A stretch of 9,501 nucleotides of DNA, taken from Fischerella sp. Lineage in GTDB: Bacteria > Cyanobacteriota > Cyanobacteriia > Cyanobacteriales > Nostocaceae. Numbering within the stretch: position 1 is the stretch's first letter; each line of letters starts with the position of its first letter. Position numbers and translations under genes: made by a program. Shown piece after piece: positions 1-6,528 of the stretch. The notes below the pieces were generated by a model. It was not told where the DNA came from. It saw nothing but the letters and a program-made list of their open reading frames with translations, and made no database searches. The DNA lies in NCBI GenBank assembly GCA_026419705.1, contig JANZYY010000174.1, positions 1 to 9,501 on the forward strand. The letters run 5' to 3'.

Positions 1-743
1 ACCACACAGTCTATGCGCTTGATATGTTGGGTTTTGGAGCATCAGAAAAAGCTTGCGTAAACTACAGCATCCAGCTTTGGGTGGAACAGGTTTACGATTT
101 TTGGAAAACATTTATTCGTCGGCCTGTGATTTTAGTAGGTAATTCTACTGGTTCGCTGATTTCCTTAGCCGCCGCTGCTATTCATCCAGAAATGGTGCAA
201 GGTGTAGTGATGATGAGTTTACCAGATCCATCATTAGAACAAGAGGCCATACCTGCTTTTCTGCATCCTGTAGTTGCCACCATTAAAAATATCGTGGCTT
301 CGCCGTTAGTACTCAAACCCCTATTCTACTTCATTCGTCGACCACAATTCTTGCGTCGCTGGGCTGCGATTGCTTATGCTAACCCAGAGGCGATTACAGA
401 CGAACTAATAGAAATACTAGCTGGTCCTCCCCAAGATCGGGGTTCAGCCCGCGCTTTTAGTGCTTTATTTAAAGCTACAATCAGCCCCAACTTTGGATTG
501 AGTGTTAAATCTTTATTGCCTGCATTAACAATTCCTATGCTTTTAATTTGGGGACAAAAAGACAAGTTTGTCCCTCCTGTACTTGCTCGTGAATTCGCTC
601 AGTATAACGGTAATTTGCAGCTGTTGAATCTAGAAAATGTAGGGCATTGTCCCCATGATGAATGTCCAGATATAATTAACCAGGCAATTTTAGATTGGAT
701 TATTTCACTTTCTCAAAGAAACCCTATTTCTGATCGGAATTAG
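1..743 (+). CDS. Alpha/beta-fold hydrolase, 5'-truncated by the window edge
   Basis: The reading frame is open from the left edge (first full codon at position 3) to TAG at 741-743, giving 246 visible residues. The frame upstream of the ATG at 24 reads HTVYALD and continues into MLGFGAS, the typical strand and oxyanion-side motif of this fold, so that ATG is internal and the true start lies outside. The catalytic triad looks complete. The nucleophile Ser (codon 144-146) sits in the elbow GNSTG, the Asp (561-563) in IWGQKDKFVP, and the His (645-647) in NVGHCPHD. Between elbow and Asp lies a helical lid region of about 130 residues. The family includes epoxide hydrolases, haloalkane dehalogenases, esterases and plant pheophytinase-like enzymes, and the substrate cannot be told from the sequence. 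It converges on the membrane-protein gene with a 59-nt gap. The class call is firm; the specific reaction is unknown. Confidence 0.9.
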   Translation, partial: HTVYALDMLGFGASEKACVNYSIQLWVEQVYDFWKTFIRRPVILVGNSTGSLISLAAAAIHPEMVQGVVMMSLPDPSLEQEAIPAFLHPVVATIKNIVASPLVLKPLFYFIRRPQFLRRWAAIAYANPEAITDELIEILAGPPQDRGSARAFSALFKATISPNFGLSVKSLLPALTIPMLLIWGQKDKFVPPVLAREFAQYNGNLQLLNLENVGHCPHDECPDIINQAILDWIISLSQRNPISDRN

Positions 744-790
744 CAGGTGCTTCACCTCGCTAGCCTTTTACGGTCAGAATATCCGATCGG
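730..790. terminator. Nested hairpins between convergent genes, possible bidirectional terminator
   Basis: A 9-bp stem can form between CTGATCGGA (730-738, the end of the hydrolase gene) and TCCGATCGG (782-790), with one G-U pair. It encloses a smaller perfect hairpin, AGGTG-CTT-CACCT (745-757). The position between two converging stop codons suits a shared terminator. No clear U-run follows on either strand, so intrinsic termination is only a possibility. Confidence 0.35.
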
Positions 791-802
791 TAAGAAACTC
801 AT

Positions 803-1489
803 CTAATCGCGTAAAAGCGCAGATAAGGAAGTTTGTTTGCGAATATCCATCATGCTTGCCAAAGATTCTTGATTGTCTTTATTGAAATTTTCTTCTGGAG
901 GCAAAACTGTTATTACTGGTTGTGATTGTTCTGATTTAGTAGTAGTAGGTGATTTGGTAACTGAAGTTATTATGAAAGCTGGCAAGTTTTTTGAAGGACT
1001 CGGTTCTAGTTTTTGGTGGCGGCGTCTTGTTATGGATGATGGATGACGCTGAGAGCTTTTGTGAATCTTTTGTTGCCAGACTGGATAATTAAGCAGCTTA
1101 ACAATTATAAAGCATCCACTAGCACAACTCATGGCGATCGCCCCCACCATCCACAAAGAAATGGAATTATTGGCTACATTCGTAGTTTCAGAAGGTGTAG
1201 GAATAGATGATTCTAAATCTACATCTTGTATAAATTCTGGTTCTTGACGTTCTACACGCCCTACGTAACCAAGGCTGTATAAGGCAACAGTACCACTACT
1301 GAGAAAAACTGCTAGCAGCCCACCTAAAAATAGCCAGGGACATTTTGCAAATAGGTGTATCAGAAAGTTTCCACTTATTTGTGGTTTAGACTTATTTGTT
1401 ACAGTTTCAGTTGCGCGTGCTTGCACTTCCGATGACTGCTGTACACTCTGAGTATTTTCCATGACTACTTTTAGATTTTTACCCCTCAT
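803..1489 (-). CDS. Hypothetical two-helix membrane protein, unrecognised
   Basis: I do not recognise this 228-residue protein. It has a polar Gln/Ser/Thr-rich N-terminus (about 1-45), a hydrophobic helix at about 51-76, a short acidic loop rich in Glu, Asp and Thr (about 79-108), a second helix at about 110-133, and a long basic, Ser/Pro/Thr-rich tail. The tail ends in a more ordered-looking stretch, LPPEEN to SLSALLRD (about 196-228). This predicts an integral membrane protein with both ends on the same side. It lies 160 nt after ddl on the same strand, so a cell-envelope role is conceivable but is only inference. It is not recognisably FtsQ. The start is uncertain. ATG 1489 directly abuts AAGGAG (1490-1495), too close for normal initiation, but overlaps the stop of a small upstream ORF as ATGA. 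ATG 1462 is the alternative start (219 residues) and has no well-spaced ribosome-binding site. Confidence 0.75.
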   Translation of the reverse strand: MRGKNLKVVMENTQSVQQSSEVQARATETVTNKSKPQISGNFLIHLFAKCPWLFLGGLLAVFLSSGTVALYSLGYVGRVERQEPEFIQDVDLESSIPTPSETTNVANNSISLWMVGAIAMSCASGCFIIVKLLNYPVWQQKIHKSSQRHPSSITRRRHQKLEPSPSKNLPAFIITSVTKSPTTTKSEQSQPVITVLPPEENFNKDNQESLASMMDIRKQTSLSALLRD

Positions 1490-1557
1490 CTCCTTGATTG
1501 TACTGGAGGAGCCAGCGATCGCGTATCCGTAGTCAAATCTTGGATTTCGGTAGCCAT
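1486..1557 (-). CDS. Possible 23-codon ORF overlapping the membrane-protein start
   Basis: ATG at 1557 opens a frame of 23 codons (it begins MATEIQDLTTD) that ends at TGA 1488-1486. That stop overlaps the ATG at 1489 as ATGA. Such an overlap is a classic arrangement for translational coupling. The internal AAGGAG (1495-1490) would lie just before the stop. No ribosome-binding site is seen before the ATG at 1557, and the peptide resembles nothing I recognise. The frame crosses a HIP1 octamer. It may be coincidental. Confidence 0.2.
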   Translation of the reverse strand: MATEIQDLTTDTRSLAPPVQSRR

Positions 1558-1649
1558 TTTCTGAAATTAAGGCTAATAAATCCGATATTCTCTCTAAAAT
1601 TTAGTATTTTTTATTACTTCAATCCCAGCGATTGGGAAAATCAGCATTC

Positions 1650-2777
1650 CTATGTCATTGCTTTTGCTGAAGAGTATCTTTCAATAGCCAATTGAATCAA
1701 TCTGTCCACTAATTCAGGAAAAGAGATACCACTATGAGTCCAAAGTAGGGGATACATGCTCGTTGCTGTAAAACCCGGTAGAGTATTAATTTCATTAATC
1801 AAAACTTCACCGGTGGTTTCCACGTAGAAAAAGTCTACCCTCGCCAATCCAGCAGCATCAATAGCTGCAAAAGCTTGCACAGCCATTTCTTGAATTTGAC
1901 GGCTAACAACATCTGGTACCGGTGCAGGTATGACTAAATCTGCTTTCCCCTCTGTATATTTAGTTTCATAGTCGTAAAAATCACTTTTATAAGTAATTTC
2001 ACCGACTACAGAGACTTTCGGTTGGTCGTTACCTAAAACAGCACATTCCAATTCTCGGGCTGCAACTCCAGCCTCAATAATAATGCGGCGATCGTAACTA
2101 GCAGCATTATCCAAAGCTGCTTCTAATTGTTGTCGCGATCGCACTTTCGCAATTCCTACCGATGAACCTAAATTTGCAGGTTTGACAAAGCAGGGATAAT
2201 CGAAAGTTGCTTCAATTTCATCGCACAACTTTGGGAAAACACAAGGATTCGACCAAATTTGGGAACGATTCACCGCCTTGTATTTTACTTGTGGCAGTCC
2301 AGCTTGGGCAAAAGCCATTTTCATGGCAATTTTATCCATTCCTAGTGCCGAACCCAATACCCCTGAGCCAACAAAAGGCACTTGCATCAAAGTCAGCAGA
2401 CCCTGAATTGTACCATCTTCACCATTAGGACCGTGGAGAATCGGAAACCAAACTTCCACTTCTCCAACTTGCGAGGGAGATTGCCAACGACTTAGAGATT
2501 GGGTATTTGTAACTGACAATTGCAAACTATCGCCTTTTGATTGAAGCTCAAAAGCAGAGTCAGGTAATTGCTGCGGATTCCCTGATTCTAAGACTTGTTG
2601 GGGCACATCTCCTGCTAGCCAGCGTCCATCTTTTTGGATGTAGAAAGGCAAGATTTCGTACTTACTAGCATTTTGCCCTGTACTCAAAGCTTTGGCGATC
2701 GCCCGTGCTGAACTGATCGATACCTCATGCTCTCCCGAACAACCACCGAACAGCAACCCTATCCGCAGCTTCCTCAT
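1650..2777 (-). CDS. ddl: D-alanine--D-alanine ligase
   Basis: This cytoplasmic ATP-grasp enzyme joins two D-alanines using ATP, giving the dipeptide that MurF adds to the peptidoglycan precursor. The 375-residue product has the family motifs in order. The N-terminal LLFGGCSGEHEVS (8-20) contains the Glu that contacts the first D-Ala. HGPNGEDGT lies at 115-123, the ATP-binding KPANLGSSVG at 199-208, and GLARVDFF at 310-317. The metal- and substrate-binding EINTLPGFT is at 329-337. No key motif is missing. Length fits the longer, VanA-like or cyanobacterial Ddl branch rather than the roughly 306-residue E. coli DdlB. The frame could be extended six codons to a GTG at 2795, but GGAGGT at 2786-2791 lies 8 nt before ATG 2777 and fixes the start. 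It follows miaB by 127 nt, with a repeat hairpin between. Confidence 0.96.
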   Translation of the reverse strand: MRKLRIGLLFGGCSGEHEVSISSARAIAKALSTGQNASKYEILPFYIQKDGRWLAGDVPQQVLESGNPQQLPDSAFELQSKGDSLQLSVTNTQSLSRWQSPSQVGEVEVWFPILHGPNGEDGTIQGLLTLMQVPFVGSGVLGSALGMDKIAMKMAFAQAGLPQVKYKAVNRSQIWSNPCVFPKLCDEIEATFDYPCFVKPANLGSSVGIAKVRSRQQLEAALDNAASYDRRIIIEAGVAARELECAVLGNDQPKVSVVGEITYKSDFYDYETKYTEGKADLVIPAPVPDVVSRQIQEMAVQAFAAIDAAGLARVDFFYVETTGEVLINEINTLPGFTATSMYPLLWTHSGISFPELVDRLIQLAIERYSSAKAMT

Positions 2778-2785
2778 TGGAACAT

Positions 2786-2791
2786 ACCTCC
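2786..2791 (-). promoter_or_regulatory. Ribosome-binding site that sets the ddl start
   Basis: On the minus strand GGAGGT occurs 8 nt before ATG 2777. It overlaps the coding extension that would follow from a GTG at 2795, so it argues for the shorter Ddl. Confidence 0.75.
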
Positions 2792-2826
2792 ACACCTCAA
2801 ATGCAGATAGCGTATCACAACATGTT

Positions 2827-2903
2827 GGGGAATGGAGAATCGGGGATTGGGTAGAATTTAGCCTAGTTCCCAGTCCCTAATCCCCTATCCCCTATCCCTA
2901 GTT
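2827..2903. repeat. Heptameric tandem-repeat hairpin between miaB and ddl (STRR-like)
   Basis: Both arms fall into a 7-nt register. The left arm reads GGGGAAT, GGAGAAT, CGGGGAT, TGGGTAG (2827-2854). The right arm reads CCCAGTC, CCTAATC, CCCTATC, CCCTATC, CCTAGTT (2869-2903). The arms are inverted copies: GGGGATTGGG (2842-2851) can pair with CCCAGTCCCT (2869-2878) over 10 bp in RNA, two of them G-U pairs. The element ends one nucleotide before the reverse-complemented miaB stop codon (2905-2907). Short tandemly repeated heptamers of the CCCCA(A/G)T type are known from heterocystous cyanobacteria; assigning this copy to that family rests on resemblance. In a miaB transcript it would form a strong 3' hairpin that could stabilise the RNA or reduce read-through into ddl. 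Confidence 0.75.
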
Positions 2904-2904
2904 C

Positions 2905-4269
2905 TTACACTGACACTGCTTCTCTGACCTCTACCGGTTCACCTGTCAAACTAAAAGCACGTACTTCCGTAATTTTGACCTTTACTAACTGACCTTTAAG
3001 TTCATTGATGTCACCAGTAAAGAAAGTCAAGCGATTGGTGCGTGTACGTCCCATCACTTGGGTTTTATCTTTAGGGTTTTGGTCTTCTACCAAAACTTCT
3101 TCGATGCGTCCCATATAACGCTGAGAACGCTCAGCTGCTTTCATCGCCACTAGGCGGTTAAGTCGTTGCAGGCGATCGCTTTTTACCTCTTCACTGATTT
3201 GTCCTTCCCAGACTGCTGCGGGTGTTCCCGGACGTGGAGAATAAGCAGCGGTATTCAACTGATCAAAACCAACATCTTCCACCAGTTTGAGAGTATTTTC
3301 AAACTGTGCTTCCGTCTCGCCAGGAAAACCAACAATTGCATCAGCGCTAATTGCCGCATCCGGCACATACTCACGTATCTTATCAATAATCCGGCGATAT
3401 TTCTCATGAGTATAACCCCGCCCCATGCGTTTTAACACCTCGTTATCCCCTGATTGGAAAGGAATGTGAAAGTGTTCGCATACCTTAGGCAATTCCGCAC
3501 AAGCCCTAATCAAACGTTCAGTAAAATAACGAGGATGGCTAGTAGCAAATCTAATCCTTTCTATCCCCGGTACATCATGAACGTAGTAAAGCAAATCCGT
3601 CAGTGTATGCTTATGCCTACCTTCTGGCGTCACCCCCGGCAAATCCCGCCCGTAGGCATCAATATTTTGACCTAAAAGCGTCACTTCCTTATAACCCAAC
3701 CGTCCCAATTCTACCATTTCCGCCCGAATTGCCTCCGGCGTACGAGATTGTTCCACACCCCGGACATTCGGAACTACACAATAGGTACACCGTTCATTAC
3801 AGCCATAAATCACATTCACCCAAGCCGTCACCTTACTATCTCGGCGCGGCTTGGTAATATCCTCCATAATATGAATCGGCTCCGTTGCCACAACTTGGTT
3901 ACCATCAAATACCTGTTGCAGCAAATCCTTGAGACGGTTAGCATGTTGCGGTCCCATGACCAAATCTAACTCTGGCACACGTCGTAACAGCGCTTCCCCT
4001 TCCTGCTGGGCAACGCAACCAGCAACAATTAAAATTAAATTTGGTTGTTCATGCTTGCGCTTCGCCTGCCTACCAAGATAAGAATATACCTTTTGTTCAG
4101 CATTATCCCTGATAGTACAAGTATTATAAACAATAACATCAGCATAATTTGGGTCTTCTGACCACTCAAAGCCCATGTCTTCTAAGATGCCAGCCATGCG
4201 CTCTGAGTCAGCCTTATTCATCTGGCAACCGAAAGTAGTAATGTGATAACGGCGGCGTGAAGTCGTCAT
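2905..4269 (-). CDS. miaB: tRNA-2-methylthio-N6-dimethylallyladenosine synthase
   Basis: This radical-SAM methylthiotransferase converts i6A37 to ms2i6A37 in tRNAs that read codons starting with U, after MiaA has added the isopentenyl group. The 454 residues hold the three-domain layout. The N-terminal methylthiotransferase domain has cluster ligands C15 (FGCQMN), C51 (NTCTIRDNAEQK) and C85 (AGCVAQQEG). The radical-SAM domain has C157, C161 and C164 in YGCNERCTYC. A C-terminal TRAM RNA-binding domain lies at roughly 380-445. The NTCTIRDNAEQ and CNERCTYC signatures favour MiaB over RimO or MtaB. A start two codons upstream (TTG 4275) is possible, but ATG 4269 matches the usual MTTS start of cyanobacterial homologues as I recall them. 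No Shine-Dalgarno is visible, and a TATAAT lies 5 nt upstream, which suggests a very short or absent leader. Confidence 0.97.
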   Translation of the reverse strand: MTTSRRRYHITTFGCQMNKADSERMAGILEDMGFEWSEDPNYADVIVYNTCTIRDNAEQKVYSYLGRQAKRKHEQPNLILIVAGCVAQQEGEALLRRVPELDLVMGPQHANRLKDLLQQVFDGNQVVATEPIHIMEDITKPRRDSKVTAWVNVIYGCNERCTYCVVPNVRGVEQSRTPEAIRAEMVELGRLGYKEVTLLGQNIDAYGRDLPGVTPEGRHKHTLTDLLYYVHDVPGIERIRFATSHPRYFTERLIRACAELPKVCEHFHIPFQSGDNEVLKRMGRGYTHEKYRRIIDKIREYVPDAAISADAIVGFPGETEAQFENTLKLVEDVGFDQLNTAAYSPRPGTPAAVWEGQISEEVKSDRLQRLNRLVAMKAAERSQRYMGRIEEVLVEDQNPKDKTQVMGRTRTNRLTFFTGDINELKGQLVKVKITEVRAFSLTGEPVEVREAVSV

Positions 4270-4274
4270 GGGCA

Positions 4275-4280
4275 ATTATA
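4275..4280 (-). promoter_or_regulatory. Candidate -10 box immediately before miaB
   Basis: A perfect TATAAT on the minus strand ends 5 nt before the miaB ATG (4269). A transcript started 6-9 nt downstream of it would begin at or inside the start codon, so the mRNA would be leaderless. No good TTGACA-like -35 is seen 16-18 nt upstream, and the surroundings are AT-rich, so a chance match is possible. Confidence 0.35.
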
Positions 4281-4376
4281 CTTAAACACTAAAATTAAAA
4301 GATTTTCTTTAATTGTATTAACTCTAGCTACCAATTACCAAAACACAGGCAAAAGTCAACAGCCATGAGTTCATCT

Positions 4377-5915
4377 TCACTGCAACTCATCTTCATTCCC
4401 AGACTTCTTATTTTCAACCGAATAATTTATCTCCAACTGCTCCGCTGCACGATAACTTTTTTGTTGATTACCCCCATAAACAACCTGTAAACTCCCTCTC
4501 TTCTCCTCCTTCTGTTGGCGTCCTTGGCGTCTTGGCGGTTCATTTCTCCTCACACCTCTCCTTCTTGCTGAAGTCCCCTCCTCAGCCGTATCCTCAGCCA
4601 CCACTTCATACAAAATCGCCTGCTTATTAATCTCCTTTCCCTTCCTTAAAACCCTCCCCAATCTTTGAATATATTCCCTAGCCGAACCCGTACCCGATAA
4701 AATAATAGCCACACTAGCTGCTGGCACATCTACCCCTTCATTTAACACATGGGAAGCAATCAAAACTTTATACTCTCCTTCCCGAAATTTTGTTAATATC
4801 TCATGACGCTCCTTCACAGGAGTTTGATGTGTAATCGCCGGAATTAAAAACTCTTGAGAAATGCGATAAACAGTAGCATTATCAGCAGTAAAAATCAAAA
4901 CCCTTTGAGGATAATGTTTAGCGAGTAAATTTGCTAAAACCCTTAACTTCCCATCCGTACCCAAAGCAATTTCTTTAGCTTGGCGGTGCGCCAACATCGC
5001 CCTTCGTCCCACTTGCGATCGCGCACTCACTTGCACAAAATTTTGCCAACCTTGAAGACTCCCCAAAGAAATTTTCGCTTGCTGTAAAAAATCGTTGCGG
5101 ACTTGAATCAACCGATTGTACCTTTCGCGTTCATGCTGCGACAGTTTCACCTTTATTTGCACCACCTCATGTTCTGCTAACGCCTTCCCCGCCAGTTCCT
5201 CAGCCCTTTTGCGGTATACTTCCGGCCCGATCAAGATCTTCAAATCCGCATGTTTACCATCGCTGCGTTCCGGTGTCGCCGAAAGTCCCAATCGATAGGG
5301 TGCGATCGCATATTCAGCAATCACCCGATTAAAATCCGTTGGCAAATGGTGACATTCATCAAAAATCAATAACCCATATTTATTTCCCAAGCTTTCCGCA
5401 TGAATGGCGGCGCTGTCGTAAGTTGCTACTAGTATTGGCGTCTTATCCCGCGAACCACCCCCCAGTAACCCCACCTCCGCATCCGGAAAAGCTGCTAACA
5501 GATGTGCATACCACTGGTGCATTAAATCCAACGTCGGCACTATAATCAGCGTATTGCACGGCGTTGCTTCCATCGCCATTTGTGCCAAATAAGTTTTTCC
5601 CGCTGCGGAAGGAAGCACCACTACCCCTTGTCTTCCCGCCAATTTCCAAGCTGTCAACGCCTCAGTTTGGTGGGGATAGGGTTCCATCTCCAAACCCGAA
5701 AGCAGCTCGAGAGGATAAAACGCCTTAGCCTCATCAATAAAATCCGTCTTTTCTGCTTGCAATGCTTCCACCAAAGGACGATATTGAATCGCCGGAATGC
5801 GGAATTTTTCCACTCTATCATCCCACACAGCGTAATCTGTCCAAGCCTTGCCACGCGGTGGTGGATGCAAAATTAACGTGCCACGATCAAAAGTCAATGT
5901 CGGGGTACGAGCCAT
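4377..5915 (-). CDS. XPB-like superfamily 2 DEAD/DEAH-type helicase
   Basis: This is a 512-residue ATP-dependent helicase or translocase resembling the XPB/RAD25 group, probably acting on DNA in repair. Its exact role in cyanobacteria is not established to my knowledge. In order it has an N-terminal module (LTFDRGTLILHP near 7-18) and the adenine-contacting YPHQ (80-83). Motif I is LPSAAGKT (101-108, Lys107), where Ala replaces the usual first Gly. Motif II is DECHH (186-190) and motif III SATPER (212-217). The second RecA lobe has LIASHVLNEGVDVP (385-398) and motif VI QRLGRVLRKG (417-426). After the core, residues 451-474 form an Arg/Gln/Glu-rich stretch encoded by a dispersed repeat, followed by a tail containing LQVVYGG. 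The frame is open to ATG 6014, but those 33 extra codons look non-coding, so I chose ATG 5915 (MARTPTLTFD). Its ribosome-binding site is weak, with GGAG 13 nt away. No partner nuclease gene adjoins it here. Confidence 0.9.
   Translation of the reverse strand: MARTPTLTFDRGTLILHPPPRGKAWTDYAVWDDRVEKFRIPAIQYRPLVEALQAEKTDFIDEAKAFYPLELLSGLEMEPYPHQTEALTAWKLAGRQGVVVLPSAAGKTYLAQMAMEATPCNTLIIVPTLDLMHQWYAHLLAAFPDAEVGLLGGGSRDKTPILVATYDSAAIHAESLGNKYGLLIFDECHHLPTDFNRVIAEYAIAPYRLGLSATPERSDGKHADLKILIGPEVYRKRAEELAGKALAEHEVVQIKVKLSQHERERYNRLIQVRNDFLQQAKISLGSLQGWQNFVQVSARSQVGRRAMLAHRQAKEIALGTDGKLRVLANLLAKHYPQRVLIFTADNATVYRISQEFLIPAITHQTPVKERHEILTKFREGEYKVLIASHVLNEGVDVPAASVAIILSGTGSAREYIQRLGRVLRKGKEINKQAILYEVVAEDTAEEGTSARRRGVRRNEPPRRQGRQQKEEKRGSLQVVYGGNQQKSYRAAEQLEINYSVENKKSGNEDELQ
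4515..4543. repeat. Dispersed-repeat half-element inside the helicase gene
   Basis: On the plus strand three near-tandem units follow one another: TTGGCGTCC (4515-4523), TTGGCGTC (4524-4531) and TTGGCGG (4532-4538), then TTCAT. The pattern parallels the left arm of the inverted repeat at 6056-6081, which reads TTTGTGTC twice and then TTAGTGGTT. On the coding (minus) strand it keeps the frame open and encodes NEPPRRQGRQ (helicase residues 458-467). Only one arm is present, so it is a half-element rather than a palindrome. Confidence 0.65.
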
Positions 5916-6055
5916 TTTTCGTCTTTCACTCCATGAGTGCTTGTTATTTATTGTTTGCTGCTTGTTCTTTATTCCAAACAACAAAATACCACTGTCAGGG
6001 CGTAAAGCTTTCAAATACTAGTTCTGTCAAGGTGTAACCTTCAAAATTGACTTTT

Positions 6056-6124
6056 CTTTGTGTCTTTGTGTCTTAGTGGTTCCAAAATAAATTTTATTAA
6101 CCACCAAGACACCAAGACACGAAG
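6056..6124. repeat. Near-perfect inverted repeat upstream of the helicase gene
   Basis: Two 26-nt arms (6056-6081 and 6099-6124) are reverse complements apart from two mismatches and one G-U position, around a 17-nt AT-rich loop that is itself partly palindromic. Each arm contains tandem units: TTTGTGTC twice then TTAGTGGTT on the left, and AACCACCAAGACACC followed by AAGACACGAAG on the right. No transposase or flanking target duplication is visible. It looks like a dispersed palindromic element of the kind frequent between cyanobacterial genes. As RNA it would fold into a long hairpin in either direction. Confidence 0.8.
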
Positions 6125-6464
6125 TCGAGGAATTAATGTCGATTTTTACTCACTCTAAGTAGAGCTGCATCCAGGTTTGGGAAGTTTGTGTTGGGAAAGG
6201 GAGAAATGATGATTTATATTCAAAGGAGTGATGGCAAATGCCTGGTTTTTAACTTTTAATTATTTCTATTTACTTGATGAGGTAAAAATTATTTTTTGGC
6301 TACAAAAATTAAGAAAAACTTAAGATTATTTGCGCAAACATTCATAGCAATCACAAAGTCAAGTAACAACATTTAATCTTTGCTACTTTTGTTTTTTACT
6401 AATTTAGATGAATATACAGCAAGTAACTGTTTATTACAGATTTTTCGATGCAAAATAGATGTGG

Positions 6465-6493
6465 AAAGTCGCCCTAGCTGTTTAGGTGATTTT
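6465..6493 (+). promoter_or_regulatory. Hairpin in the hybrid kinase leader
   Basis: AAAGTCGCC (6465-6473) can pair with GGTGATTTT (6485-6493) over 9 bp with two G-U pairs and an 11-nt loop. It ends in a short T-run, 28 nt before the AAAGGAG of the kinase. It could act as a weak attenuator or RNA-stability element. The structure is modest and may be incidental. Confidence 0.3.
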
Positions 6494-6521
6494 GGTAACA
6501 ATCCTTTCAGTTAGCCGCACC

Positions 6522-6528
6522 AAAGGAG
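6522..6528 (+). promoter_or_regulatory. Ribosome-binding site that sets a TTG start
   Basis: AAAGGAG lies 8 nt before TTG 6537. This strong, well-spaced site is the reason for choosing TTG as the kinase start. The first in-frame ATG is at 6651, inside the second membrane helix. Confidence 0.75.

Noticed and set aside
1623..1637. TCCCA-N5-TGGGA hairpin after ddl as a terminator
   Set aside because: The 5-bp stem is short and no U-run follows on the minus strand.
1498..1695. 65-codon plus-strand ORF across the 3' end of ddl
   Set aside because: It overlaps the conserved end of ddl and AT-rich spacer, and has no family features.
2818..2827. 10-bp palindrome CAACATGTTG upstream of ddl as an operator
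   Set aside because: A single 10-bp palindrome is not enough evidence, and no matching regulator consensus is recognised.
2869..2903. CRISPR-like array
   Set aside because: The repeats are 7-nt tandem units with no spacers, arranged as an inverted pair; this is an intergenic heptamer repeat.
3166..3969. Several plus-strand ORFs of 73-89 codons inside miaB
   Set aside because: They are antisense shadows of a well-conserved gene.
5916..6014. N-terminal extension of the helicase to ATG 6014
   Set aside because: The extra 33 residues are low-complexity Lys/Asn/Gln-rich and the family-like sequence starts at MARTPTLTFD; the frame is probably open by chance.
6056..6124. Insertion sequence ends
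   Set aside because: The arms are only 17 nt apart, with no transposase and no visible target duplication, so it is not an intact insertion sequence.
6206..6323. Two tiny ORFs (17 and 30 codons) upstream of the kinase
   Set aside because: The 30-codon frame has its purine-rich site only 2 nt before the ATG, and the 17-codon frame has only a GGGAG-like match too close to the ATG; both are AT-rich and unsupported.
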